Below, piece by piece: positions 8,647-17,164 of a DNA stretch of 64,000 bases. Made by a program: the position numbers and the translations under genes. The notes under the pieces were generated by a model. It saw only the letters and a list, made by a program, of their open reading frames with translations, was not told the origin of the DNA and did no database searches. Source of the DNA: UBA4575 sp002386945 (GTDB lineage: Bacteria > Pseudomonadota > Gammaproteobacteria > UBA4575); assembly GCA_943789445.1 (NCBI GenBank), contig CALSUC010000003.1, forward strand, positions 186,001 through 250,000, given 5' to 3'. Each line of letters begins with the position of its first letter. The first letter of the stretch is position 1.

Positions 8647-9401
8647 GTGCTAAGCCCTGATTCTTGGATCCAAGACTGCAAGGTGTCGAGACTACGATGA
8701 CGGGTTAAATCAACATGGATTGGGCTGATCGAAACATAGCCTTCGTTAATTGCATGGAAATCAGTGCCTGGACCTGCATCCTGTTCTGGACCTGCTGCAC
8801 CCACCCAATAAATAGGCTTACCTCTAGGGTCCTGGGCCTTAACTGCCGGCTCAGCCTTGTGTCGATTACCTAAGCGCGTAGTCTTAAAGCCTTTTATTTC
8901 TGCTAGTGGTAGGTCGGGAATGTTTACATTCAGGATCATATTTTCCTGAATTGGATTCTGTAGCAGACTGCTAATCAAGCGTGCACTTAGGCTAGCTGCA
9001 GCCTTTACGTGTTTAGGATTAAACGAGGTTTGAGAGATGGCTACCGCAGGTAGACCTAAAAACCGCCCTTCCATCGCCGCTGCCACCGTACCTGAATAAA
9101 TCACATCGTCACCTAGGTTAGCACCGGCATTAATACCAGAAACCACCATGTCAGGGACGTCGTCTAGTAGACCCGTCAGGCCTAAATGGACACAATCGGT
9201 TGGTGTACCATCCACTGCATAACTGCGCTCAGCGTACACTTGCGGTCGCAATGGGCGTTCCAGTGTTAGGGAATTACTGGCCGCACTGCGGTTTCGATTA
9301 GGTGCCACAATCGTGATCGTCGCTAGCTCTCGTAAAGCTGCTGCCAGCTCAATCAGTCCTTGGCCTTGATAGCCATCATCATTACTCAACAAAAGGTGCA
9401 T
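8643..9401 (-). CDS. surE: 5'/3'-nucleotidase SurE
   Basis: Metal-dependent nucleotidase that hydrolyses nucleoside monophosphates. The start is placed at ATG 9401 because the family begins almost immediately with the metal-binding LLSNDDG motif; an upstream in-frame GTG at 9428 would add nine residues not seen in the family. Further motifs are APNRNRSAASNSLTLERPL, the DGTPTDCVHLGL segment, and VVSGINAGANLGDDVIYSGTVAAA (described here in pieces: SGIN at the metal site and YSGTVAAA after it). The product is about 252 residues, normal length. It is first in the surE-pcm-yqaA-nlpD operon and divergent from the Smr-domain gene. Confidence 0.95.
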   Translation of the reverse strand: MHLLLSNDDGYQGQGLIELAAALRELATITIVAPNRNRSAASNSLTLERPLRPQVYAERSYAVDGTPTDCVHLGLTGLLDDVPDMVVSGINAGANLGDDVIYSGTVAAAMEGRFLGLPAVAISQTSFNPKHVKAAASLSARLISSLLQNPIQENMILNVNIPDLPLAEIKGFKTTRLGNRHKAEPAVKAQDPRGKPIYWVGAAGPEQDAGPGTDFHAINEGYVSISPIHVDLTRHRSLDTLQSWIQESGLST

Positions 9402-9521
9402 TCGTTCTTGTTCTCGCAGGCTGTACACTTGGCATGAAATTACTAAAGATTATACTATCAGCTTACCGCTTAGGGTACGCAGAATATGCATAGGCAAAAG
9501 GCATAAAGAAGAGGTTTAATT

Positions 9522-10061
9522 ATGGCAAATGGAGATGATGACGATAAGGAAGCCAGTTTTGCTGACATGATGGGCGATATCAAACTGATAACCAGTGATC
9601 GTGTGGTCTCAAACAAGCCTAAACCTTACCCTACACCAAGACAGCGTGATTTAGATGAACAGCGTGTGCTGCAAGAACTCTCTCATCCAATGATAGAGGA
9701 TGAGGATATGCAGGCCGGCGATGTACTGAGCTATTGCCAGCCGGGCATCCAAAAACAAGTGTTTCGTAAGTTAAAGCGTGGCCAGTACTCGATTACTACT
9801 GAGCTTGATTTACATGGTTTGACCCGTGCTGAAGCAGAGGTTGAGCTAATCGATTTTATCGATTACGCACTGACTGAAAATATCCGTTGTGTACGCATTA
9901 TTCACGGTAAAGGGTTGGGCTCAAATAATACTGGCCCAGTAATAAAACCTCTAGTTAATCGCTGGTTACGGCGGCGTGATGACATACTCGCCTTCTGCTC
10001 GGCAAGACCAGTAGATGGTGGCACTGGTGCGGTCTATGTATTACTGCGCTCTAAGCGTTAG
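9522..10061 (+). CDS. Smr-domain protein (SmrA/YdaL-like)
   Basis: A 179-residue protein with a C-terminal Smr domain (about residues 92-177): LDLHGLTRAEAEVEL, then RIIHGKGLGS and the TGAVYVLLR terminal strand. Smr domains are small nucleases or nucleic-acid-binding modules related to the MutS2 C-terminus. Stand-alone proteins of this kind are annotated as SmrA or 'Smr/MutS family', and some cleave RNA or branched DNA. The N-terminal part is acidic (NGDDDDKEASFADMMG) and otherwise featureless. It is divergent from surE with a 120-base shared upstream region. The exact role is unknown. Confidence 0.88.
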   Translation: MANGDDDDKEASFADMMGDIKLITSDRVVSNKPKPYPTPRQRDLDEQRVLQELSHPMIEDEDMQAGDVLSYCQPGIQKQVFRKLKRGQYSITTELDLHGLTRAEAEVELIDFIDYALTENIRCVRIIHGKGLGSNNTGPVIKPLVNRWLRRRDDILAFCSARPVDGGTGAVYVLLRSKR

Positions 10062-10192
10062 GTTGATGCTATAGCTCGACCAAAGTGGTGCTAAAGAAAA
10101 AGATTTAATCTAAGACTAAAAACCAATTTCATACCCTGGATCAGGCCAGCCTATGAGCTGACTAGAACAAGGAAGGACCAAGGCAAAAAGAC

Positions 10193-11461
10193 ATGAGTAA
10201 AGAACCTATCCCATATCAGGCGAGTTGCATGGATGATTACGACCCCTCTTCCATGGATGCACAGGTTGCGCAGCAGCATATCTTAGACAGCGTACACCCA
10301 GTTCAAGAAAGTGAGACGGTAGCCATTCGTGATGCCTTAGGTCGTATTCTGGCAAGCCCTATCACTTCTGGCTTAGATGTCCCAGGTCATACCAACTCGG
10401 CTATGGACGGCTATGCTGTACGTAGCACTGATCTGCCTAGCGACGGCAGACAACGTTTAAAAGTAATTGGCACCGCATTTGCTGGTAGACCTTTTGCTAC
10501 CGCCGTTGCCGAACATGAATGTGTGCGCATCATGACTGGCGCAGTCATGCCAACAGCTTGTGACAGTGTCGTTATGCAAGAGCATGTGCAACTGGAGGCC
10601 GATGAGATCATTATCGATGATCAACAACAGGCCGGGCAAAACGTTCGCCTAGCCGGTGAAGATATTGCTAAGGGTGACTCTGTGTTTCAACCTGGTCGTC
10701 GACTAAGTCCAGCAGACATAGGCCTATTAGCCTCGCTAGGTATCGGCAAGGTCAGCGTTATACGTAAGCTTAAGGTTGCCTTCTTCTCTACTGGTGATGA
10801 ATTGACCTCGGTTGGCCAGCCACTAGAAAGTGGCCAAATTTATGACAGTAATCGTTACACCCTGTGGAGCATGCTCAGTGAACTTGGTGTAGAGATTATC
10901 GATCTAGGTGTTGTGCGCGATGCACCCGAATTAGTAGAGCAAGCCTTTAAAGACGCTGCAGCACAAGCGGATGTGATCATCACCTCAGGTGGCGTATCTG
11001 TCGGTGAAGCTGATTTTGTAAAAGAGACACTGGCCAACTTAGGTCAGGTTAATTTCTGGAAAGTAGCGATGAAGCCTGGCAGACCACTTGCCTTTGGTCA
11101 GGTAGAACAAGCCTATTTCTTTGGCCTACCCGGCAACCCTGTATCGGTCATGGTGACCTTTTATATCTTCGTACAAGCTGCCCTAGAGAAGATGATGGGT
11201 GGCACACCTCGCCCTCGCCTAAAATTACAAGCAAGCTGCCAGAATCAATTACGCAAACGTGCAGGTCGTGTTGAATATCAGCGCGGTATGTTTGAGGTGG
11301 ATGCCGATGGTAGTTATAGCGTGACTAAAACTGGTGCCCAAGGCTCAGGGATTTTACGTTCAATGTCGGATGCGAATTGCTTTATCTTTCTGCCAATAGA
11401 AAGTGAAGGCGTTGCCGCTGGCGCCATGGTCGAAATTTGGCCGTTTGATTCTTTTCGCTAA
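10193..11461 (+). CDS. moeA: Molybdopterin molybdotransferase MoeA
   Basis: Inserts molybdate into adenylylated molybdopterin to complete the molybdenum cofactor. The 422-residue product has the MoeA landmarks GHTNSAMDGYAVR, the RIMTGAVMP block, GEDIAKGD, a MoaB/Mog-like domain with FFSTGDEL and the TSGGVSVGEADF motif, GLPGNPVSVMVTF, and a C-terminal domain IV. There is an N-terminal extension of about 20 residues with an internal Met before MDDYDP, so the start could be slightly downstream. No molybdoenzyme is encoded in the window; the TupA-like oxyanion-binding protein at 20.6 kb may be related to molybdate or tungstate supply. Confidence 0.95.
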   Translation: MSKEPIPYQASCMDDYDPSSMDAQVAQQHILDSVHPVQESETVAIRDALGRILASPITSGLDVPGHTNSAMDGYAVRSTDLPSDGRQRLKVIGTAFAGRPFATAVAEHECVRIMTGAVMPTACDSVVMQEHVQLEADEIIIDDQQQAGQNVRLAGEDIAKGDSVFQPGRRLSPADIGLLASLGIGKVSVIRKLKVAFFSTGDELTSVGQPLESGQIYDSNRYTLWSMLSELGVEIIDLGVVRDAPELVEQAFKDAAAQADVIITSGGVSVGEADFVKETLANLGQVNFWKVAMKPGRPLAFGQVEQAYFFGLPGNPVSVMVTFYIFVQAALEKMMGGTPRPRLKLQASCQNQLRKRAGRVEYQRGMFEVDADGSYSVTKTGAQGSGILRSMSDANCFIFLPIESEGVAAGAMVEIWPFDSFR

Positions 11462-11479
11462 GGCTAGGTTTAAGCCTTA
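11459..11479. terminator. Hairpin between convergent moeA and kdsB
   Basis: A perfect 7-bp inverted repeat (TAAGGCT / AGCCTTA) around a 7-base loop spans the moeA stop in the 23-base gap between two convergent genes. There is no T-run on either strand, so termination activity is only inferred from position. Confidence 0.3.
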
Positions 11480-11484
11480 AGCGA

Positions 11485-12231
11485 TTAATCGTCAGCGCTT
11501 AGACGCTGGAAGTCTTCTGCTGTATCGATGCCATGGCCGCTGTCTTTCTGTGCAACAGCGATTGCAATGGCATCACCGGCTTGTAGTGCACGCAGCTGCT
11601 CTAAGCGCTCACTATTTTCTAGAAACGACACTGGTTTTTTAACAAAACTTTGTAGATAGTCGGCACGATAGGCATACAGCCCTACATGTCTATAAACCGC
11701 TAGTTTGGCTAAGTCAGCCAACTGGTCTTCTGCCATATATGGCAGGCTAGAACGACTAAAATAAAGTGCTAGGCCTTGGTCTGTTTTAGTTACCTTAACC
11801 ACATTCGGATCTTGATAGTCACGTAACTCGGTGATCGGCTCACACAGTGTTGCAATCTGAGCGTCGGGCATATCTTGTAGTAACTGTGCAACCTGCTGAA
11901 TATTGGCCGATGGCATTTTAGGCTCATCTCCCTGCAGATTGACAATAATGGCATTGCCATCCCAAACCTGCATAGCAGCAGCTTCAGCAATCCGATCTGT
12001 CCCCGAGTTATGCTCAGTAGAAGTCATGCAGACAGTGGCACCAAAGCCCTCTGCGACTGCAGCAATACGTTCATCATCAGTGGCAATCAGGATAGATTGA
12101 GGATTTGCGGCTAAGGCACGACGATAGACATGTTCAATCAGACTAGCGCCTTGAAACTCTAATAAGGGCTTGCCAGGTAATCGACTCGAGTTGAAACGTG
12201 CCGGAATAACAACATGAAAGTCAGCCATCAT
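11485..12231 (-). CDS. kdsB: 3-deoxy-manno-octulosonate cytidylyltransferase
   Basis: Makes CMP-Kdo for the lipopolysaccharide inner core. It has 248 residues, with VVIPARFNSSRLPGKPLLEF at the N-terminus, the nucleotide-binding IATDDERI segment, NLQGDEP, and YRADYLQSFV later on. Two ATG codons are adjacent (12231 and 12228); the first gives a four-base overlap with the trm112 stop and is used here. The trm112-kdsB pair is a common gammaproteobacterial arrangement. Confidence 0.95.
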   Translation of the reverse strand: MMADFHVVIPARFNSSRLPGKPLLEFQGASLIEHVYRRALAANPQSILIATDDERIAAVAEGFGATVCMTSTEHNSGTDRIAEAAAMQVWDGNAIIVNLQGDEPKMPSANIQQVAQLLQDMPDAQIATLCEPITELRDYQDPNVVKVTKTDQGLALYFSRSSLPYMAEDQLADLAKLAVYRHVGLYAYRADYLQSFVKKPVSFLENSERLEQLRALQAGDAIAIAVAQKDSGHGIDTAEDFQRLSADD

Positions 12232-12425
12232 CGTTGCTTCTGGTATTCCTCATATTCAGCATGGGTCAACTCGCGCGCCTGCTCTTCAATCATGACCGGG
12301 ATATCGTTCTTCACTGCATAGGCTAATTTTGCACTTAATGAGATCAGCTCAGATTTTTCTTTGTCGAAGATTAATGGCCCTTTGGTCACAGGACAGGCTA
12401 GGATTTCGAGAATTTTAGTATCCAT
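12228..12425 (-). CDS. Trm112 family protein (YcaR-like)
   Basis: A 65-residue protein of the UPF0434/Trm112 family, beginning MDTKILEILACPVTKGPL and containing the LAYAVKNDIPVMIEEQAR block. Bacterial versions are small, often zinc-free relatives of the eukaryotic methyltransferase partner Trm112; their function is not settled. It overlaps kdsB and lies 65 bases after exbD, where lpxK is usually found in related genomes. Confidence 0.9.
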   Translation of the reverse strand: MDTKILEILACPVTKGPLIFDKEKSELISLSAKLAYAVKNDIPVMIEEQARELTHAEYEEYQKQR

Positions 12426-12490
12426 CTTAGTCTTTACGGAATTCAGTTTAAGGTGTGCTTAGTGTAGCTGAACATGGATTGGCTTGCGCG

Positions 12491-12919
12491 CTATTTAAGC
12501 GTTTCTAATGACTTCGAGTCGGCTGCTATCGAGATCTGTAACAGCCCAACCGCGGCCGCTGCATCTAACACCCAGACTACCGATTGATGTGTGCTCTCGC
12601 CATCAGCACGGATAACCAACTTCAGATCACCATTCTCAGAACGTAGTTGTCGTAGGCTTTGACGTAATTCTATCGGTGAATAGTGCTGTAGCACCTTACC
12701 GTTCAGGGCATAACGCCCTTGTTTATCAATCATCACCACAATACTGACCGGGGTGTCTTGTTGTTCTAGTGCATTGGCCTCTGGTAAATCAATAGACAAT
12801 GCCACCTCTTGCTTGAATGTCGTGGTCAGCATGAAAAAGATCAGCAACAAAAACACCACATCAATCAATGGTGTTAGATTGATCTCATCATTTTCTTCTT
12901 CTGCTGTAGAAAATCTCAT
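12491..12919 (-). CDS. exbD: ExbD/TolR-type biopolymer transport protein
   Basis: A 142-residue inner-membrane protein with one N-terminal transmembrane helix carrying the proton-path aspartate in LTPLIDVVFLLLIFFMLTTTF. A periplasmic domain follows (VVMIDKQGRYALNG, LVIRADGESTHQSVV). It works with ExbB to convert proton-motive force into mechanical energy for an outer-membrane or envelope process. Placement next to comEC and kdsB is the same as for Pseudomonas exbB1/exbD1, so it may not serve TonB. Confidence 0.92.
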   Translation of the reverse strand: MRFSTAEEENDEINLTPLIDVVFLLLIFFMLTTTFKQEVALSIDLPEANALEQQDTPVSIVVMIDKQGRYALNGKVLQHYSPIELRQSLRQLRSENGDLKLVIRADGESTHQSVVWVLDAAAAVGLLQISIAADSKSLETLK

Positions 12920-12936
12920 GTCTTATTACTCGTCAA

Positions 12937-13536
12937 CTAGTCTGCTAAGCGGTCAATCAATAAGATTGCCTGAGTTTCCATTTGCAGCACTAAATCCGCT
13001 ACCTTTCTACGAAAATAGCGTACAAAAATCAGGCTAGGTATAGCAACCGAAATACCCGCAGCAGTGGTAATCAAGGCCTGCGCGATACCTCCAGCCAAGG
13101 CTTCAGGTTCAGTCACACTGGTACTGCTCATGACCATAAACACATCAATCATGCCAAGCACCGTACCGAGCAAACCGAGCAGAGGTGTTATCACCGCGAT
13201 CGTGCCCAGTGTCGTCAGGAAAAGCTGCAGCTCATGTACGATCTGACGCCCTACTTCTTCTAGACGTTCGCGCTGAACTGTATTACTAGCTGTACGCTGC
13301 TGTATCGCAACTTTGACTATGCTAGCAAAGGCTGAGTCACCATGAATAGCCTCAATATCAGCATCTAACGCAGCTGATTGCTGTTGTAGTAGGCTCATCT
13401 TTTTAACTAATTCCTGCGGCATGATGCGCTCTTGTCGCAAGCTCCAGAAACGCTCGAATATGATGCCAAGTGCAATCACTGAAGAAAGTAATATCGGCCA
13501 AATCATCCAGCCACCAGATTGAATAATCTCTAACAT
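12937..13536 (-). CDS. exbB: MotA/TolQ/ExbB proton-channel family protein
   Basis: A 199-residue partner of the downstream ExbD. Three transmembrane helices are visible: an N-terminal one (MIWPILLSSVIALGIIF) and two after residue 110 (TLGTIAVITPLLGLLGTVLG and ALITTAAGISVAIPSLIF). The polar residues of the second and third helices match the ion pathway of this family. It is 17 bases upstream of exbD and downstream of comEC on the same strand. Confidence 0.92.
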   Translation of the reverse strand: MLEIIQSGGWMIWPILLSSVIALGIIFERFWSLRQERIMPQELVKKMSLLQQQSAALDADIEAIHGDSAFASIVKVAIQQRTASNTVQRERLEEVGRQIVHELQLFLTTLGTIAVITPLLGLLGTVLGMIDVFMVMSSTSVTEPEALAGGIAQALITTAAGISVAIPSLIFVRYFRRKVADLVLQMETQAILLIDRLAD

Positions 13537-13557
13537 TTGACCCCTTGAGGTATTTGT

Positions 13558-15909
13558 TTATCTACACTTAGCTAATATATCTGTTCGGTGCCAGTAACGG
13601 CGACTACGTTCTCGATAGCTCGCATCTACAACCATACCATCAGGCTTGTTTACATCTAAGAGCAAGCTAATAACACCTGCGTCAGCGGTTGTAATGCAAT
13701 CAATACCAAGGTCTTGATAGCGTTTTAGAATAGTAGCATGAGGAAAATGATAACGGTTATATTGGCCGTAAGAGAATAAGGCGAGCTGTGGCTGAACGGC
13801 TTTCAAGAAAGCCAATGTTGATGACGAAGCACTACCGTGATGCGGCACTTGTAAAATACGGCTATGTAAGGGCTTTGACTGATCCTGACGGTAACGGCGC
13901 AAGAGTTCATATTCAGCGGCTTTTTCTATATCACCCGTCAATAGTATGCGACCCGCAGGATGACTAATAGATAACACACAAGATCGATTATTCTCACTGC
14001 CTTGCCAGCCTGGACTAGGGTGTAAGATTTCAAAGTACACCTGCCCCCAACGCCAAGACATACCAGAATGACATAATGAACTATCTAAGGTAGTCGACTG
14101 AAAATCGTCTTTACCCCACTGACTACGCATTATCTTATTAACTAAATCAGCTTCGATTAAGGCAGCCAAACCACCCACATGGTCATTATCGTTATGACTA
14201 ATCAACAGCAGATCAATCTGGCTTATCCCCAGTTGTCGTAAAAAGGGAGCGATAACTGCCTGCCCCATGCTAAAGCCAGAACGATATCTTGCACCGGCGT
14301 CATATAATAAAACCTTACGCCCTTCCTCGCTTTGAACCTCAACTAATACGGCAGAACCCTGAGCAACATCTAAGGTACTTAATCTAAGCTGACCTGGCTG
14401 CAGATTATCAGGCTGATAAAACCACAGGCTGAGCATTAAAATCGCAGATAGTAGCTTGTAGCGTGATGCTAATGGAAGTAGCAATACAAGCAATCCAATC
14501 TCGAAACAGATCAAGCCAAATAAACTGCTATAGCCGAGAAAACTTGCCATCGGAATAGCACTTAGACCATCTAAAAACCACATCAATAGAGCAAGGCTGG
14601 CATCAGACAATGCCAATAAACTGCCGTACAATGGGATCGCACACAACCATAATAGTAAGCCGATGAGTAACAGTGGTAGAACAATAAAACTAACCCAGGG
14701 TATTGCGAGTAGATTAGCCAATGGTGCTAACAGTGAGGCCTGCTCAAAGTAGTACAGACTGATAGGTATCATTGCACCGCTTAATGCCAACTGTAGATAG
14801 ATTGCTAAACGTAGCTTTGATTGCTTTGGTGCTATCCGCAGAACAATTAAGATTATCAAGACCGCACTGAACGAGAGATAGAAACCAATCTCTAGCAACA
14901 AGAAGGGTTGAAACAAAAACAGGCTAATAAAGCTAATAGAAAGAACGGTTAGTCCTTCACAACGGCGACTCAATGCAAGCAAACAGACGGCAACTGTCGC
15001 CATCATTACAGCGCGTTGGGTAGGGATCGAAAAGTCTGCTAGATAGGCATAGCCGAGGATTGCAGGAATAACGCCAAATGCCGCCAATCGTTGTGCAGCT
15101 ATTCTGCTGCATATGCGCGCATTACACCGCAGCAGCTGAAATAGAAGAAAGTAACTAAACAGCCCTATGATGCTGATATGCAAACCAGATATCGCTAATA
15201 AGTGGGTCGTTCCAGTCTGACGTAAGCTCCGCCATTGCACTGCATCGATAGCCGTACGTTCACCAAAGACTAAGGCCTGCATCAAGGGCATCTGTGCATA
15301 GGGTAATGCACTGAACCCTTGTAATAGCTTTTGCCTTAGCCCGATTGAGCTGGATTTTTGACAGCTCCCCTGCCGTACATATGCCCTTGCTACTATGCCC
15401 TGTGAAAATAGGAAGCGTTGATAATCACTGCTACCTGGATTGGCCAAGCGCCAGAGCTGACGCAAGCGGAGTTGTAATTGACACTGGCTTGCTGGTAGCA
15501 GCTTCTCTGGTGGATTATACCAACTGACTAGTAGTTTACTGGGCAGCCCTTCCTGTGCTTTAGCCTTGTCATCATCAGAATCTTCGCTCAATACAAAGAC
15601 AAATCGACTATACGTCGGTGTATCAATCTGTAACTGCTGAATAACACCATTGAGGGCTAAGTCTGTTTTAGACCAATCTGTACTCAAATCCGCATTAAAT
15701 GCAGTGTGAACTAGTAACAGGCTCCATAGAAAGCCAAACGATAAACACCACAGTACCCTCAATCGAGGCAGAAAGAGGTATGCGAGCAGCAGCGGAATCA
15801 GTAAAAAGGTGTATTCAATGGGCAACAGCTCTCGACTAAGCTGAAAAATACAGCCACCAATGAAAATCAGTCCTGCCGTTGTGGTAATAGTCGTGGGATA
15901 ATAAGCCAT
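13558..15909 (-). CDS. comEC: DNA uptake channel ComEC/Rec2
   Basis: Inner-membrane channel for transporting single-stranded DNA during natural transformation. The 783-residue protein has an N-terminal hydrophobic and OB-like region (DUF4131), the central Competence domain with TGTTHLLAISGLHISIIG and many transmembrane helices, and a C-terminal metallo-beta-lactamase-like domain with LLISHNDNDHVGG and the ILLTGDIEKAAE and VPHHGSASSS motifs. All three parts are intact, so it could be functional. Other competence genes are not in the window. It is divergent from the DUF2062 gene and upstream of exbBD. Confidence 0.94.
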   Translation of the reverse strand: MAYYPTTITTTAGLIFIGGCIFQLSRELLPIEYTFLLIPLLLAYLFLPRLRVLWCLSFGFLWSLLLVHTAFNADLSTDWSKTDLALNGVIQQLQIDTPTYSRFVFVLSEDSDDDKAKAQEGLPSKLLVSWYNPPEKLLPASQCQLQLRLRQLWRLANPGSSDYQRFLFSQGIVARAYVRQGSCQKSSSIGLRQKLLQGFSALPYAQMPLMQALVFGERTAIDAVQWRSLRQTGTTHLLAISGLHISIIGLFSYFLLFQLLRCNARICSRIAAQRLAAFGVIPAILGYAYLADFSIPTQRAVMMATVAVCLLALSRRCEGLTVLSISFISLFLFQPFLLLEIGFYLSFSAVLIILIVLRIAPKQSKLRLAIYLQLALSGAMIPISLYYFEQASLLAPLANLLAIPWVSFIVLPLLLIGLLLWLCAIPLYGSLLALSDASLALLMWFLDGLSAIPMASFLGYSSLFGLICFEIGLLVLLLPLASRYKLLSAILMLSLWFYQPDNLQPGQLRLSTLDVAQGSAVLVEVQSEEGRKVLLYDAGARYRSGFSMGQAVIAPFLRQLGISQIDLLLISHNDNDHVGGLAALIEADLVNKIMRSQWGKDDFQSTTLDSSLCHSGMSWRWGQVYFEILHPSPGWQGSENNRSCVLSISHPAGRILLTGDIEKAAEYELLRRYRQDQSKPLHSRILQVPHHGSASSSTLAFLKAVQPQLALFSYGQYNRYHFPHATILKRYQDLGIDCITTADAGVISLLLDVNKPDGMVVDASYRERSRRYWHRTDILAKCR

Positions 15910-15933
15910 ACACTTAACCCAAAAATAACTGCA

Positions 15934-16494
15934 GTGCCAAAGAAACTATTCCAACAATGGCTCAGTAATTCTGACCATGGCCAATTTAAAAAAGCTGCCA
16001 GCTATTTTGGCGATTTTTCCCATGATCCCAACTTATGGCATATCAATCGACGTTCTGTTGTGCGTGCTATAGCGATAGGCCTGTTTACCGCCTTCATGCC
16101 AGTGCCGATACAAATGCTTGTGGCTGCAGCACTCGCAATTATCTTTGCCGCTTATTTACCAATTGCTGTGATCTTAGTCTGGATCAGCAACCCAATAACC
16201 ATGCCGGTCTTTTTTTACTGGGCTTACCGCTTAGGCGCATACTTATTAGACGTGCAAGCCGAGCCGATACAGGTTGAAATGAGTTTTAATTGGCTGTTTA
16301 CGCAGCTATTGCATCGCTGGCACCCCTTTTTGGTGGGCTGTTTGTGCGCAGGCGCATTGGCTGGGGGGATTGGTGCTGGTGCGGTCAATATATATTGGCG
16401 TTACCATGTTTCGAAGGCATGGAAGAGACGCTCAATGTTACGTAAGTTAAAGACGAAAAATCGGCTTAGACGATCTCGCCATCACTCAGAGTAA
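15934..16494 (+). CDS. DUF2062 domain membrane protein
   Basis: A 186-residue protein of the DUF2062 family: HDPNLWHINRRSVVRAIAIG, then GLFTAFMPVPIQMLVAAALA and the ISNPITMPVFFYWAYRLG transmembrane segments, with a final hydrophobic helix and a strongly basic tail. The function is unknown; the family is regularly encoded between comEC and the lol genes. The start is GTG at 15934. The last 29 bases overlap lolD on the opposite strand, so the two transcripts are antisense at their 3' ends. Confidence 0.85.
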   Translation: MPKKLFQQWLSNSDHGQFKKAASYFGDFSHDPNLWHINRRSVVRAIAIGLFTAFMPVPIQMLVAAALAIIFAAYLPIAVILVWISNPITMPVFFYWAYRLGAYLLDVQAEPIQVEMSFNWLFTQLLHRWHPFLVGCLCAGALAGGIGAGAVNIYWRYHVSKAWKRRSMLRKLKTKNRLRRSRHHSE

Positions 16495-17164
16495 TCAGCT
16501 GATCCATACTCTGTGCAAGCTCGATATCATGAGTCACCAGAACTATCGCTGTCGCACATTCTTGCTGTAACTCATCCATCAATATGGCTATCTGCTCGGC
16601 ACTCTTTCGATCTAGGTTACCTGTAGGTTCATCTGCTAGCAGTAACTGAGGTCGCATCACCATCGCACGTGCAATCGCCACGCGCTGACGCTCACCACCA
16701 GATAACTCATGCGGTTTGTGTTTGCTACGCTTAGATAGACCTACTCGCTGCAGGATGTCTGCGGCTCGCTGTTTGGCTTCACGACAAGAATAGCCACTCA
16801 TCAGTAATGGCATACAGACGTTTTCTAGGGCACTAAATTCTGGCAGTAAATGATGGAACTGGTAGACAAAACCAAGGCTACGATTCCTCAACTTCCCTGC
16901 TTGTGTTGCGTTTAACTGAGCGAAGTCATCCCCATCAAACAGCACACGACCACTGCTGGCATCATCTAGCCCTCCCATGATCTGTAACAGTGTGCTTTTA
17001 CCACTACCACTGGCACCGACTATCGCAAGCCGCTGCTTCTCATGCACCTGCAGTGAGACATTAGATAATACATCGACATTCAATGGGCCATCACTGAAAC
17101 GCTTACTAACGGCCTCAACAATAAGTAAAGGTTTGGCTGTTGTGCTTATAGAACCCAAACTCAT
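16466..17164 (-). CDS. lolD: Lipoprotein-releasing ABC transporter ATPase LolD
   Basis: ATPase that powers release of outer-membrane lipoproteins from the inner membrane to LolA. The 232-residue protein shows Walker A GASGSGKST, the NRSLGFVYQFHHLLPEF Q-loop region typical of LolD, the LSGGERQRVAIARAM signature and Walker B LLLADEPTGNLD. Its start overlaps the lolC stop by four bases. Confidence 0.94.
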   Translation of the reverse strand: MSLGSISTTAKPLLIVEAVSKRFSDGPLNVDVLSNVSLQVHEKQRLAIVGASGSGKSTLLQIMGGLDDASSGRVLFDGDDFAQLNATQAGKLRNRSLGFVYQFHHLLPEFSALENVCMPLLMSGYSCREAKQRAADILQRVGLSKRSKHKPHELSGGERQRVAIARAMVMRPQLLLADEPTGNLDRKSAEQIAILMDELQQECATAIVLVTHDIELAQSMDQLITLSDGEIV

